Below, piece after piece: positions 51,771-60,374 of a stretch of DNA of 64,000 nt. Made by a program: the position numbers and the translations under genes. Source of the stretch: Emticicia sp. BO119 (GTDB lineage: Bacteria > Bacteroidota > Bacteroidia > Cytophagales > Spirosomataceae); assembly GCF_013912375.1 (NCBI RefSeq), contig NZ_JACETV010000002.1, forward strand, positions 496,001-560,000. The letters are read 5' to 3'. Every line of letters begins with the position of its first letter. Positions within the stretch are counted from its first letter, which is position 1. A model generated the notes under the pieces. The model was not told where the DNA came from, searched no databases, and worked only from the letters and a program-made list of their open reading frames with translations.

Positions 51771-53810
51771 TTATTGGGCTTTTACAGTTTGAAGATTCAA
51801 TTTACGTAGGAAGAAAGCACTTTCTTCTACGGGAGTATCTTTATGAGCATCGCCTAATCCGAGGGCAATGTCTCCTTCCTGATAGGGGAGGACGCCTTTA
51901 GAATAGAACAGATATTCAGCTTCGGCCGGAATAGGTTTTACTCTGCTACGGAATGGGTGAATAGGAATCAATTTGCGTTTAAATTCTGCCCCCCAAAGCG
52001 GATATTCAAAATCTTCATGCTCTTGTTGTGTACCCAGGGCAACAATGGCGTCTTTAGGCACCATTTCGTCAAATTTCTTGTAGGCATCATAAATATCCGG
52101 ACGGGCCAATGTCACCTGTTCCATGCGAGACATATTGAATATATTCTTCTGGGCAAATATTGGGTGAACGCGTGTAAATGAAATACTACAAAACGCCGAA
52201 AGACTCACTATGAAACAACAAAGCAATTGCCAATATTGCCAGATTTTATGTTTTTCAGATAAAAGGTAAAATGCAAACAATAAAGGCGTACACCAGACAG
52301 CCATATTCAGGAAATATCTCGCTTTAATGGGGTCGTAAGGCGCTGAATAACTCAATGATAGAAAATGTAATATAGCTGCCAATATTAATATGAGCATACT
52401 TTTTTGAGTAGTATTAATTGTCCGATAATTTCTGACAAAATGATAAAGAAGCACCAGGGTAACAGGTAACACCATACCAAAACTAATGATACCCCAATAT
52501 GGTCTTTCAACATAGAAACGAATCGGATGATCGAAAGAGAAATAGGATACTACCGTGAATCTGTCTCCTTCCATGTTTAAACTACCTAAAATCTTATCGG
52601 GAATATAGCGGAAGGCATCATTGATTTTCTTACCTGTTTCTGTACTTCTGAGACCATCAAGATTTAAAAAATCGGAAGAATAACGGCCAATATTTAGTGC
52701 AATATTTTTGATTTTATCTTTCCCGCTAAAATCTTCAACTCCGTGCCATTTCATTACCATTGGTGGCGCTGAAAGACTTCCTAAACGAAATTTCCCTACT
52801 TCTTGAATATTGCCAATATAACCCGTCGGTAATACATAAATAGCAATGCTAATCATGAAACTACTCACAAAAAGGTTAATATTTTTATAAAATTCTTTCT
52901 TTCTTAGAACTGCATAGATTGTCACCACAAAAGCGGCCGGAGCGATTAATAAAAAGGTTACCTTATGCCCAATCCAGACACCCGATATTAACGCTATCAG
53001 GATAATATTAAGTGGGGTCGGCTTTTGCTTGAATGAAAACAGAGAATATGTCAGAATACCTAAATAAGCACTCAGCACTATATCGGTTTCGGTAGTGGTA
53101 GCTTGTACCAATGCTGTAGGTAGCAAAAGTGTTATCAACCCTACAAAAAGCGAAGCAATAAAGTTTTTGGAGATTTTATGAGCAATGCCATAGCTTGATA
53201 AGGCAAAAGCCCAATAAGATAAATAATGAATGAATTTAAAGCCTTTTTCCCCTAATATATGATAAAAGAATATCTGTAAAGTAGGCAATGAATTCGGATA
53301 AAAATCAATCGTCCAGGTTGTGCCCTGGAGGCGGTTCATATTGCCATTTTGCAGATAATATGCGCATTTCACCAAGTGCCCGGTCATACTATCCCATTCA
53401 TTCGGAAAAGTAACAAATGAAATAATCAGGTTTAGGGTAGCTGTAATAAGTACAGCTATAAACAGAATCCCTAAGGAAATCTTATTGAGAGCAGATTGGT
53501 TATTCCAGTTAACTACAAATTCATTCTTTAAGCCTTGGAATCCCGTCTTTAAGTGGAAATGGTGATTATTGGCAATTTGCCGGAAAAGAACATGAAACAA
53601 AGTCGCTATCACATTAACCGAAGCACCCCAGTAGACTGGCTGGTTAATGAGGTTGAATTTAGATAATAAAAAACCCGTTGGAATGATACAGGAAACCAAA
53701 CCAAGAAACCATTTCAGACCATAATCGCTCAGATTTTCAGAAATGTAGGCCGCATTTCGGTGGATTTGCCAGATGAATAATAGAAAAAGTAGCAGAAATA
53801 TCCAATACAT
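51771..53810 (-). CDS. Polytopic ArnT/PMT-like membrane protein
   Basis: 679 residues, about 12 membrane segments in the first 550, then a soluble tail. A large periplasmic loop after helix 3-4 contains FPNEWDSMTGHLVKCAYYLQNGNMNRLQGTTW. Its Asp is placed like the catalytic Asp of GT39/GT83 (PMT/ArnT) glycosyltransferases. A later TPLLFAFYLLSEKHKIW region and tail (IVALGTQQEHEDFEYPLWGAEF) also fit such enzymes. They transfer sugars from polyprenyl carriers at the periplasmic face. First gene of the operon with WbqC and NeuD-like. Confidence 0.72.
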   Translation of the reverse strand: MYWIFLLLFLLFIWQIHRNAAYISENLSDYGLKWFLGLVSCIIPTGFLLSKFNLINQPVYWGASVNVIATLFHVLFRQIANNHHFHLKTGFQGLKNEFVVNWNNQSALNKISLGILFIAVLITATLNLIISFVTFPNEWDSMTGHLVKCAYYLQNGNMNRLQGTTWTIDFYPNSLPTLQIFFYHILGEKGFKFIHYLSYWAFALSSYGIAHKISKNFIASLFVGLITLLLPTALVQATTTETDIVLSAYLGILTYSLFSFKQKPTPLNIILIALISGVWIGHKVTFLLIAPAAFVVTIYAVLRKKEFYKNINLFVSSFMISIAIYVLPTGYIGNIQEVGKFRLGSLSAPPMVMKWHGVEDFSGKDKIKNIALNIGRYSSDFLNLDGLRSTETGKKINDAFRYIPDKILGSLNMEGDRFTVVSYFSFDHPIRFYVERPYWGIISFGMVLPVTLVLLYHFVRNYRTINTTQKSMLILILAAILHFLSLSYSAPYDPIKARYFLNMAVWCTPLLFAFYLLSEKHKIWQYWQLLCCFIVSLSAFCSISFTRVHPIFAQKNIFNMSRMEQVTLARPDIYDAYKKFDEMVPKDAIVALGTQQEHEDFEYPLWGAEFKRKLIPIHPFRSRVKPIPAEAEYLFYSKGVLPYQEGDIALGLGDAHKDTPVEESAFFLRKLNLQTVKAQ

Positions 53811-53892
53811 TCAAATAAAAAGGTCTTCTTGAATTACAAAGGTAAGACGGAATAGTGTCTTGTCCTATATTATGAATTTGTTTAAAGAGGGT

Positions 53893-55179
53893 CTAAATTA
53901 AAAACTCAAATAAATCGGGTTTTTTGTTAATGTATTCAAACTGGATATTATGGTCTTTCATACGCTGAACCAGCGGTTGATAGTCTGCTTTGTTTTTTAG
54001 CTCAATTCCAACCAGGGCGGGTCCTCGTTCGCGGGAAGTCTTTTTGTTATATTCAAATAATACAATATCATCGGTAGGTCCTAATACATCATTCAGAAAT
54101 TCTTTAAACGCTCCGGCACGTTGAGGGAAACGGATAATGAAGTAATGTTTCAGCCCTTCATATAGCAGTGAACGCTCTTTTATTTCTTCTGTGCGCGTAA
54201 TATCATTGTTCCCTCCACCAATGATACAAACCACGTTTTTGCCTTTGATTTCATCTTTCAGAAAATCTAAAGCAGCAACTGATAAAGCACCTGCGGGTTC
54301 GGCTACTATGGCTTCTTCATTATACAATTCAAGAATGGTAGAACAAACTTTCCCTTCAGGGATCAGTAGAATTTCGTGATTAAGGTTTTGTTTGCAGACT
54401 TCAAAAGTCAAATCTCCGGCACGTTTCACAGCCGCTCCATCTACAAATTTGTTGATTTCATCCAGCGTTACAACATGCCCGGTTTCCAAAGCCTTCTTCA
54501 TAGTTGGTGAACCCAATGGCTCAACTGCCACTAATTTAGTCTTTGGTGATAACTGTTTAAAAACAGTAGATACACCAGATGCCAGGCCACCACCACCAAT
54601 GGCAAAAATTAGATAATCTATTTTAAAATTGGAGTCTTTAAAGATTTCAAGCCCTACTGTTCCTTGCCCTTCAATTACCTGTAAATCATCAAACGGGTGA
54701 ATAAAAGTAGCATTTTGTTCTTCACAGAAAGTTTTGGCAGCAAAAAAGGCATCATCGTAAGTATCACCCACCAGTTCAATCTTCACAAACTCTTTCCCAA
54801 ACATGCCTACCTGCTTGATTTTCTGAGCCGGGGTTGTGGTAGGCATAAAAATAGTACCGGTTACTCCCATTTTTTTGCAAGCATAAGCAAGACCCTGTGC
54901 ATGATTTCCAGCACTGGCACAAACTACTCCTTTGGCTAACTGTTCTTCCGAAAGGCTGGCCATTTTGTTGTAGGCACCTCTGATTTTATAAGAACGCACC
55001 ACCTGTAAGTCTTCACGTTTGAGATAAATATCAGCCCCATAACGTTCTGAAAGGTTCAAATTGTGCATTAATGGCGTATGTGTAGCTACGTCTTCAAGCC
55101 TTTCGGCTGCGACATACATATTGTCGATGTCTGGAAAGATTAATGTTTTTTCTGACACGGTTTTGTTGATGGTGGTCAT
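53893..55179 (-). CDS. ilvA: Threonine ammonia-lyase (threonine deaminase)
   Basis: 428 residues. The PLP Lys65 is in VRSYKIRGAYNKM, the phosphate-binding loop in AIGGGGLASGVSTV, and SAGNHAQGLAYACKKMG nearby. The C-terminal ~85 residues form one ACT-like regulatory domain (HYFIIRFPQRAGAFKEFLNDVLGPTDDI), shorter than the double domain of E. coli IlvA. It makes 2-oxobutanoate from threonine, the first step to isoleucine, with feedback by isoleucine expected. It follows ilvC on the same strand, but a strong terminator separates them, so it may have its own promoter. Confidence 0.95.
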   Translation of the reverse strand: MTTINKTVSEKTLIFPDIDNMYVAAERLEDVATHTPLMHNLNLSERYGADIYLKREDLQVVRSYKIRGAYNKMASLSEEQLAKGVVCASAGNHAQGLAYACKKMGVTGTIFMPTTTPAQKIKQVGMFGKEFVKIELVGDTYDDAFFAAKTFCEEQNATFIHPFDDLQVIEGQGTVGLEIFKDSNFKIDYLIFAIGGGGLASGVSTVFKQLSPKTKLVAVEPLGSPTMKKALETGHVVTLDEINKFVDGAAVKRAGDLTFEVCKQNLNHEILLIPEGKVCSTILELYNEEAIVAEPAGALSVAALDFLKDEIKGKNVVCIIGGGNNDITRTEEIKERSLLYEGLKHYFIIRFPQRAGAFKEFLNDVLGPTDDIVLFEYNKKTSRERGPALVGIELKNKADYQPLVQRMKDHNIQFEYINKKPDLFEFLI

Positions 55180-55277
55180 TGGTTAAATGATGGTTTAACC
55201 GATTTTAATTGATAGTAAATTAACAGTTAACACACATTTTTGTGCTGGAATTTTTGCCAAATGTAATAAAAAATAAA

Positions 55278-55304
55278 ATGAGTAGGTATTTTTTACCTAC
55301 TCAT
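55278..55304 (-). terminator. Terminator of the ilv operon
   Basis: 11-bp perfect stem atgagtaggta / tacctactcat with a 5-base loop and a long T run on the minus strand, about 30 bases past the ilvC stop. Confidence 0.88.
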
Positions 55305-55332
55305 TCCATATGTAATCTTATTAAATGAAGAA

Positions 55333-56376
55333 TTAGTTTCTTTCCGGTCTCAAGCTACGTACAGTTGCACCTGCTTTCCACATTTCTGAATCACGTAATT
55401 CTGCTAATTCAACTTCTAATTTCTCACGGTAATCAGGTTGAGAGTTGCGTGAAATAGATTGAGCAGCTTCTTTTTGTGATTTTACGCTTTGATACAATTT
55501 CTTGAAAACAGGTTTAGTTGCATCATGGAAAGGTTTCCACCAGTCTAATGCGCCACGTTGTGCAGTAGTAGAACAGTTGGCGTACATCCAGTCCATACCG
55601 TTTTCTGCTACTAATGGCATCAACGATTGAGTTAACTCTTCTACAGTTTCATTGAAAGCTTCTGATGGAGAGTGACCGTTTTCGCGTAGCACTTCGTATT
55701 GAGCCGCGAAAATACCCTGGATAGCACCCATTAAGGTACCTCTTTCACCTGTAAGGTCAGAAGTTACTTCACGGTAGAAATCAGTTTCAAACAAGTACCC
55801 AGAGCCTACACCAATACCCATGGCAATTGCTGTTTCACGTGCATGGCCTGAAGCATCCTGATACACAGCAAAGCTTGAGTTCAGACCTTTGCCTTCTACA
55901 AACAAGCGACGAAGAGATGTACCAGAGCCTTTAGGAGCTACTAATACTACATCGACAGTTTTTGGAGGTTTGATACCAGTCTTTTTGCTATAAGTGATAC
56001 CGAAACCGTGTGAGAAATATAGAGTTTTACCTTTTTTAAGGTATTTTTTTACGGTTGGCCACAAAGCGATTTGAGCTGCATCAGATAAGAGGAAACAAAT
56101 AACTGTACCTTTTTTTAATGCATCTTCAATGTTGAAAAGTGTTTTGCCCGGTACCCAACCATCAGCTACTGCTTTGTCATAGGTTTTGCCAGGACGTTGT
56201 CCAACAATTACATTGAATCCGTTGTCACGCATGTTCATTGCCTGACCTGGACCTTGTACACCGTAGCCAATCACAGCGATGGTTTGTTTTCCCAAAAACT
56301 CTCTTGCTTTTTCGAGAGGGTACTCTTCGCGGGTTACTACTTCTTCTTCAACACCGCCAAAATTTAACTTTGCCAT
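55333..56376 (-). CDS. ilvC: Ketol-acid reductoisomerase
   Basis: 347 residues, class I length. The NADPH-binding motif is AVIGYGVQGPGQAMNMRDNG, where many enzymes have GYGSQGHAHALN. The catalytic knotted domain has the conserved acids in ETDFYREVTSDLTGERGTLMG and NETVEELTQSL. It converts acetolactate and acetohydroxybutyrate to dihydroxy acids for Val, Leu and Ile. It is the last gene of the ilvD-ilvB-ilvN run, but the GxxExxY element now sits between ilvN and ilvC. Confidence 0.95.
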   Translation of the reverse strand: MAKLNFGGVEEEVVTREEYPLEKAREFLGKQTIAVIGYGVQGPGQAMNMRDNGFNVIVGQRPGKTYDKAVADGWVPGKTLFNIEDALKKGTVICFLLSDAAQIALWPTVKKYLKKGKTLYFSHGFGITYSKKTGIKPPKTVDVVLVAPKGSGTSLRRLFVEGKGLNSSFAVYQDASGHARETAIAMGIGVGSGYLFETDFYREVTSDLTGERGTLMGAIQGIFAAQYEVLRENGHSPSEAFNETVEELTQSLMPLVAENGMDWMYANCSTTAQRGALDWWKPFHDATKPVFKKLYQSVKSQKEAAQSISRNSQPDYREKLEVELAELRDSEMWKAGATVRSLRPERN

Positions 56377-56404
56377 TTTATTGTTTTGTTTTGTGTTATT
56401 ACTA

Positions 56405-56492
56405 TTTGTCTTAACTTTGATTTAACTGATTTTTATGATTACACTGATTGTTTTTATGAAATCATTTAATCAGGTCAATTACAGTTCAAGAT
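56405..56492. repeat. Inverted-repeat element R1 (left of the GxxExxY gene)
   Basis: An imperfect palindrome: the left arm begins tttgtcttaactttgattta and the right arm, read on the other strand, begins catcttgaactgtaattgac. Both match the arm consensus of R2 (ttgtcttgaactttgattta...). Its outer end overlaps the last codons of the GxxExxY gene. Confidence 0.7.
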
Positions 56493-56881
56493 GATTTATA
56501 CTTTGAATTCATTAATCGTTTCATTTCTAAGCTTTCACTACCAAAATTTATCAGCAAACCAACTTCAAGATTATAAGCTTCTAAATAATTGATAGCTTGA
56601 GCATAATGTACATTTTCCAGTTTGATAATAGCTTTTAACTCAACACTTACTTTATCCTCCACTAAAAAATCTACTCTTCTTGTACCAATAATTTCATTTT
56701 TATAAGATATTGGCATTTCAAACTCTCTATTGAAAAGAATTTTATTTCGACAAAATTCTACTTCTAAAGCCCTTTGGTAAATTACCTCCTGAAAACCATT
56801 TCCTAATATTTTATGAACGTCTATCGTACAACCAATGATTTTCGAGGTAATATCAGAGTATTTGTATTTCTCATTAACCAT
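56486..56881 (-). CDS. GxxExxY protein (PD-(D/E)XK nuclease fold)
   Basis: 131 residues. The family name motif is present as G29, E32, Y35 (LGNGFQEVIYQ). Nuclease-fold residues follow as D71 (RRVDFLVED) and E81-x-K83 (VELKAI), then the closing HYAQAINYLEAYNLEVGLLINFG. The biochemical role is unknown; the fold suggests nucleic-acid cleavage. It lies inside the ilv operon between ilvN and ilvC, directly bracketed by repeat elements R1 and R2. R1 overlaps its 3' codons and R2 begins 13 bases before its ATG. This makes it look like an inserted unit, not a pathway gene. Confidence 0.88.
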   Translation of the reverse strand: MVNEKYKYSDITSKIIGCTIDVHKILGNGFQEVIYQRALEVEFCRNKILFNREFEMPISYKNEIIGTRRVDFLVEDKVSVELKAIIKLENVHYAQAINYLEAYNLEVGLLINFGSESLEMKRLMNSKYKSS

Positions 56882-56894
56882 TTTGCCTTGGTTG

Positions 56895-57065
56895 TTTTGT
56901 CTGAATTTTGATTTAACTGATTTTATGATTTCGCTGACTTTTATTTCTTTTATAAATCAGTCGTTACTATTAGCAATAATAACCACATCGTTTAATCAAA
57001 AAACTAATCTATATCTTATTTTCAGTGAAATCATTTAATCAGTTAAATCAAAGTTCAAGACAAAA
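56895..57065. repeat. Inverted-repeat element R2 (right of the GxxExxY gene)
   Basis: About 171 bp with ~43-bp terminal inverted repeats that differ at only a few positions: the left arm starts ttttgtctgaattttgattt; the right arm, read inversely, starts ttttgtcttgaactttgatt. It fills the gap between the GxxExxY start and the ilvN stop. Confidence 0.8.
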
Positions 57066-57067
57066 TA

Positions 57068-57607
57068 TCATAAATAATACTCCCATTCAGCAATTTCTTC
57101 AGGAAGGTACTCTATCAAACCTTGTGGCGTTTTACCAACCGCTACTCTTCCTGATCGTACGAACTCAATGATACCATGGGGCTTGATATACTTGAAAAAG
57201 TCGAAAATCTCTCTTTCAGTACCTGTTTTTTCAATAACTACGTAGTCGAGTCCCCAATAGACTACCCATGCTTTATGCACTTTATTGATGTTCTCTACAT
57301 CTATTACCTTGCCTTCAATAGGAGTTGAGATTTTGAAGAGAGCAATTTCGTTGTAAACGATGTCTTCGTTGAGATAGCCGAAAACAGCTAATACTTCCAC
57401 AACCTTCCGAATCTGGCGTACGAGTTTTTCTACCTCTTCTCTTTTATCGTGTTTAATCACAATCGTAAAACGAGAAATGCCTTTCCTTTCAGTTTCCGAG
57501 ACAGTCAAAGACTCAATGTTGATTCTTCGCCTGGTAAATATGATTGTGATTTTGTTGAGTAATCCGATGCTATTTTCGGTAAATACGCAAATAGTGTATG
57601 TTGTCAT
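57068..57607 (-). CDS. ilvN: Acetolactate synthase small (regulatory) subunit
   Basis: 179 residues. The N-terminal ACT domain reads YTICVFTENSIGLLNKITIIFTRRRINIESLTVSETE, and the C-terminal half (about 85-179) is the second IlvN/IlvH domain. It binds the large subunit and gives valine feedback. It lies 218 bases after ilvB, with repeat R3 between them, and is followed at 3 bases by repeat R2. Same strand as the rest of the operon. Confidence 0.93.
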   Translation of the reverse strand: MTTYTICVFTENSIGLLNKITIIFTRRRINIESLTVSETERKGISRFTIVIKHDKREEVEKLVRQIRKVVEVLAVFGYLNEDIVYNEIALFKISTPIEGKVIDVENINKVHKAWVVYWGLDYVVIEKTGTEREIFDFFKYIKPHGIIEFVRSGRVAVGKTPQGLIEYLPEEIAEWEYYL

Positions 57608-57639
57608 GAATGAAAATCGTGAATGAGTGAATGAGACTT

Positions 57640-57826
57640 ATTGAGTGATTTAGTGAATGAGTGATTAAATTGTCTGAACTATGATTTAACAGATTGAAAT
57701 GATTTATCTGAATTGTAGCTTTCATTAGAGTTAGCATAATAATCAATCTAATCACACAAATCAGTTAAAACGGTCCGCCGTCGCGGCAAAGTTCAAGACA
57801 ATCACTCATTCACTAAATCACTCAAT
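57640..57826. repeat. Inverted-repeat element R3 (between ilvB and ilvN)
   Basis: 187 bp with perfect 27-bp outer arms (57640-57666 and 57800-57826, beginning attgagtgatttagtgaatg), then inner arms of the R1/R2 type (tgtctgaactatgatttaac and, inversely, tgtcttgaactttg). Only the right inner arm carries the GC-rich block cggtccgccgtcgcgg (57771-57786). It overlaps the ilvB stop codon. Confidence 0.85.
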
Positions 57827-59586
57827 TATTCCAATCGTATCTCCGATACACTCGTTCCTGCCGGAACCATCGGGAATACGTTTTCTTCTTTTTCTACTAA
57901 TACTTCTAAAAGATAAGCTTTGTCTGATTTGAGAAGTTTATCTAACGAATCGCTCAGGTTTTCTCTTTCATCGCAAGTATGTCCCTCAATACCAAAGCCT
58001 TTAGCGATAGTGATGAAATCAGGGTTCTTTAGCTCTACAAAAGAATAGCGGTTATCGAAGAATAATTGTTGCCACTGGCGAACCATACCCAGATAATTAT
58101 TATTCAGAATTATCATTTTCACGGCAAGACCGCTCTGTGCAATGGTTCCTAATTCCTGAATCGTCATCTGGAAACAACCATCACCAATAATACCTACTAC
58201 TTCACGGTCTGGTGCTCCCATTTTAGCACCGAATGAAGCCGGAATAGCAAAGCCCATGGTGCCTAATCCACCTGAAGCAATATAAGAGTGAGGCTTACGG
58301 AACTGGTAATAACGAGCAGTCACCATCTGGTGTTGACCCACGTCAACCACGATACAGGCTTCACCGTTGGTTTTGTCCGAAAGCATGGCTACTACTTCGG
58401 CCATTTTAATCTTGCCTTCACCTTTTAAATCACGGAGCGTTACTTTCTGGTGTTCTCTGGCATCCAGTTTCCTGAACTCATTTTTCCACCCTGTAAAATC
58501 TCCTTTCTTTACCAAAGGCATCAGCATTTTCAAGGCTTCTTTTGCGTCGCCCACTACTGGGGCTTCGGTTTTCTTGATTTTTTCAATTTCTGAAGGGTCA
58601 ATCTCTATATGTACAATACGTGCTTGTTTCGCAAATTTGGTTGAATCTCCCGTCACACGGTCGTCGAAACGCATACCAATGGCAATTAATACGTCGCACT
58701 GGTCTGTCATCACGTTAGGCGCATACATGCCGTGCATACCCAACCAACCCATATAGTTTGGGTGGTCGATAGGCATAGCCGAAAGCCCTAATAATGTACT
58801 TGCACAAGGGATATCTGTTTTTTCTACAAACTCCAATAATTCCTGCATAGCATCAGCAATCAATACGCCATGTCCGAACAAAATATAAGGACGTTTAGCT
58901 TTACTGATTAACTCAGCAGCCTTTTCTATCTGCTCCTGTTTAGGAACAATGCGTGGACGATAAGTAACCAGTTTATTGACCTTCTTATAGTCAAATTTTT
59001 CGGTCATTTTGCCCGCCTGTGCATCACGGGTAAAATCTATTACCACAGGACCCGGCTTGCCGCTTTGGGCAATATAAAAGGCCTTTGCCATGATTTCAGG
59101 TACTTCATCAGGGCTTGTAATCTGATAGTTCCATTTACAAACTGGCGTGGTAACACCAATCATATCCGTTTCCTGAAAAGCATCCGTACCAAGCAATGTT
59201 GATTTAACCTGACCTACAATACAAACCAATGGAGTACAATCAATGATAGCATCGGCAATAGGTGTAATAAGATTGGTACCACCAGGACCGGAAGTTACCA
59301 GACAAACACCTGTTTTTCCACTGACACGCGAATAGCCTTGTGCGGCATGCCCTGCTCCTTGCTCATGACGAACCAGAATATGATTCAGTCGATCAATATA
59401 GTCATAGAGGGCATCGTAAGTTGGCATGATAGCGCCACCGGGATAACCAAAAATGGTTTCTACTCCTTCGGCTAACAAACACTCCATCATTGCCTGAGCT
59501 CCCGAAAGAAAATCTTTCTTTTGAGGCTGCTCAAGATTGATAGAAAACGTTTCTTGTTTGGCTTCTACTTCTAATAAATTTCCCAT
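57826..59586 (-). CDS. ilvB: Acetolactate synthase large (catalytic) subunit
   Basis: 586 residues. The ThDP-activating Glu is in LVRHEQGAGHAAQGYSRVSG near residue 75. The ThDP/Mg motif runs from GIIGDGCFQM to IILNNNYLGM near 475-515, and the FAD-binding middle domain includes IAIGMRFDDRVTG. It makes acetolactate and acetohydroxybutyrate, the first common step for Val, Leu and Ile. It lies 46 bases after the FkbM gene and before ilvN, with R3 overlapping its stop. The N-terminal ~25 residues are a variable extension. Confidence 0.96.
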   Translation of the reverse strand: MGNLLEVEAKQETFSINLEQPQKKDFLSGAQAMMECLLAEGVETIFGYPGGAIMPTYDALYDYIDRLNHILVRHEQGAGHAAQGYSRVSGKTGVCLVTSGPGGTNLITPIADAIIDCTPLVCIVGQVKSTLLGTDAFQETDMIGVTTPVCKWNYQITSPDEVPEIMAKAFYIAQSGKPGPVVIDFTRDAQAGKMTEKFDYKKVNKLVTYRPRIVPKQEQIEKAAELISKAKRPYILFGHGVLIADAMQELLEFVEKTDIPCASTLLGLSAMPIDHPNYMGWLGMHGMYAPNVMTDQCDVLIAIGMRFDDRVTGDSTKFAKQARIVHIEIDPSEIEKIKKTEAPVVGDAKEALKMLMPLVKKGDFTGWKNEFRKLDAREHQKVTLRDLKGEGKIKMAEVVAMLSDKTNGEACIVVDVGQHQMVTARYYQFRKPHSYIASGGLGTMGFAIPASFGAKMGAPDREVVGIIGDGCFQMTIQELGTIAQSGLAVKMIILNNNYLGMVRQWQQLFFDNRYSFVELKNPDFITIAKGFGIEGHTCDERENLSDSLDKLLKSDKAYLLEVLVEKEENVFPMVPAGTSVSEIRLE

Positions 59587-59632
59587 GTCAGAATGGTTTT
59601 TAAAGTATCATTGATTGTTTGTTGTAAGTCCT

Positions 59633-60364
59633 TTATTTTTGGTTTTTCTTTTTTACAAAGATTCCCTCACCTTGCATCAGTCTCCCGTCTTTAGGGTCTT
59701 TCAGTTCGGGCAGAATCGTAAATAATTCAAAACCCAATTCATCCAATTTGCTGATTACTTCATTGTATAATGGACCTTGTTCGTACAAAGTCACAAATGA
59801 AATTTCAGCCTGAATCACGTTGATGTATGGTAATATAGCTTTCGCTCCTTCCAGTACATTCAATTCGTAGCCCTGCACATCAATTTTCAGATAGATAGAT
59901 TTATATCCTTTGGCTATATCCGGTGTGATTACCTCGTCCAGTCGTTTAATCTGAATTTTCTCGGTATCCTGATAAGCCGCCACAGGTGCTAAATCTGTCT
60001 GATTTTTGTGCATCCCTAAAAGCGAGCTACTGGCATAATTTCCGGCAATATTAATGGTCAGTTCCTCACTTTCAGTGCCGATACCTATATTATGATATTG
60101 CCAGTTAGGGTCTTTATCTGCTTTAGCTCTGAGTTTTTGAAAACTGGCTTTAATCGGTTCGAACGATACGATTTTGCCTTTATAACCCATTTCTCTTGCT
60201 TCTTCTCCGTAAGTCCCGATAAATCCGCCGACATCAAGCAATAAATCAACCTTATGTGATTCCAGTAAATGTTTGATTAAGGCAAAAGGAGAGTTCATGA
60301 CATTAAATCGGCGAACTTCCATATTCAGATATTTCCGGGCAAATTTCTTTATAAAATCATCCAT
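59633..60364 (-). CDS. FkbM family methyltransferase
   Basis: 243 residues. The SAM-binding strand is LLLDVGGFIGTYGEEAREMGYKGKIVSFEPI, followed by the FkbM-type ENxxxG-like loop region IGIGTESEELTINI, and YLKIDVQGYELNVLEGAKAIL, the family hallmark (KIDVEG.E..VL.GA). FkbM enzymes O-methylate sugars or polyketides. It has no known role in branched-chain amino acid synthesis, yet sits 10 bases after ilvD and 46 before ilvB on the same strand. It must share their transcript, perhaps as a passenger. Confidence 0.9.
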   Translation of the reverse strand: MDDFIKKFARKYLNMEVRRFNVMNSPFALIKHLLESHKVDLLLDVGGFIGTYGEEAREMGYKGKIVSFEPIKASFQKLRAKADKDPNWQYHNIGIGTESEELTINIAGNYASSSLLGMHKNQTDLAPVAAYQDTEKIQIKRLDEVITPDIAKGYKSIYLKIDVQGYELNVLEGAKAILPYINVIQAEISFVTLYEQGPLYNEVISKLDELGFELFTILPELKDPKDGRLMQGEGIFVKKKNQK

Positions 60365-60374
60365 AGATTCTTGA

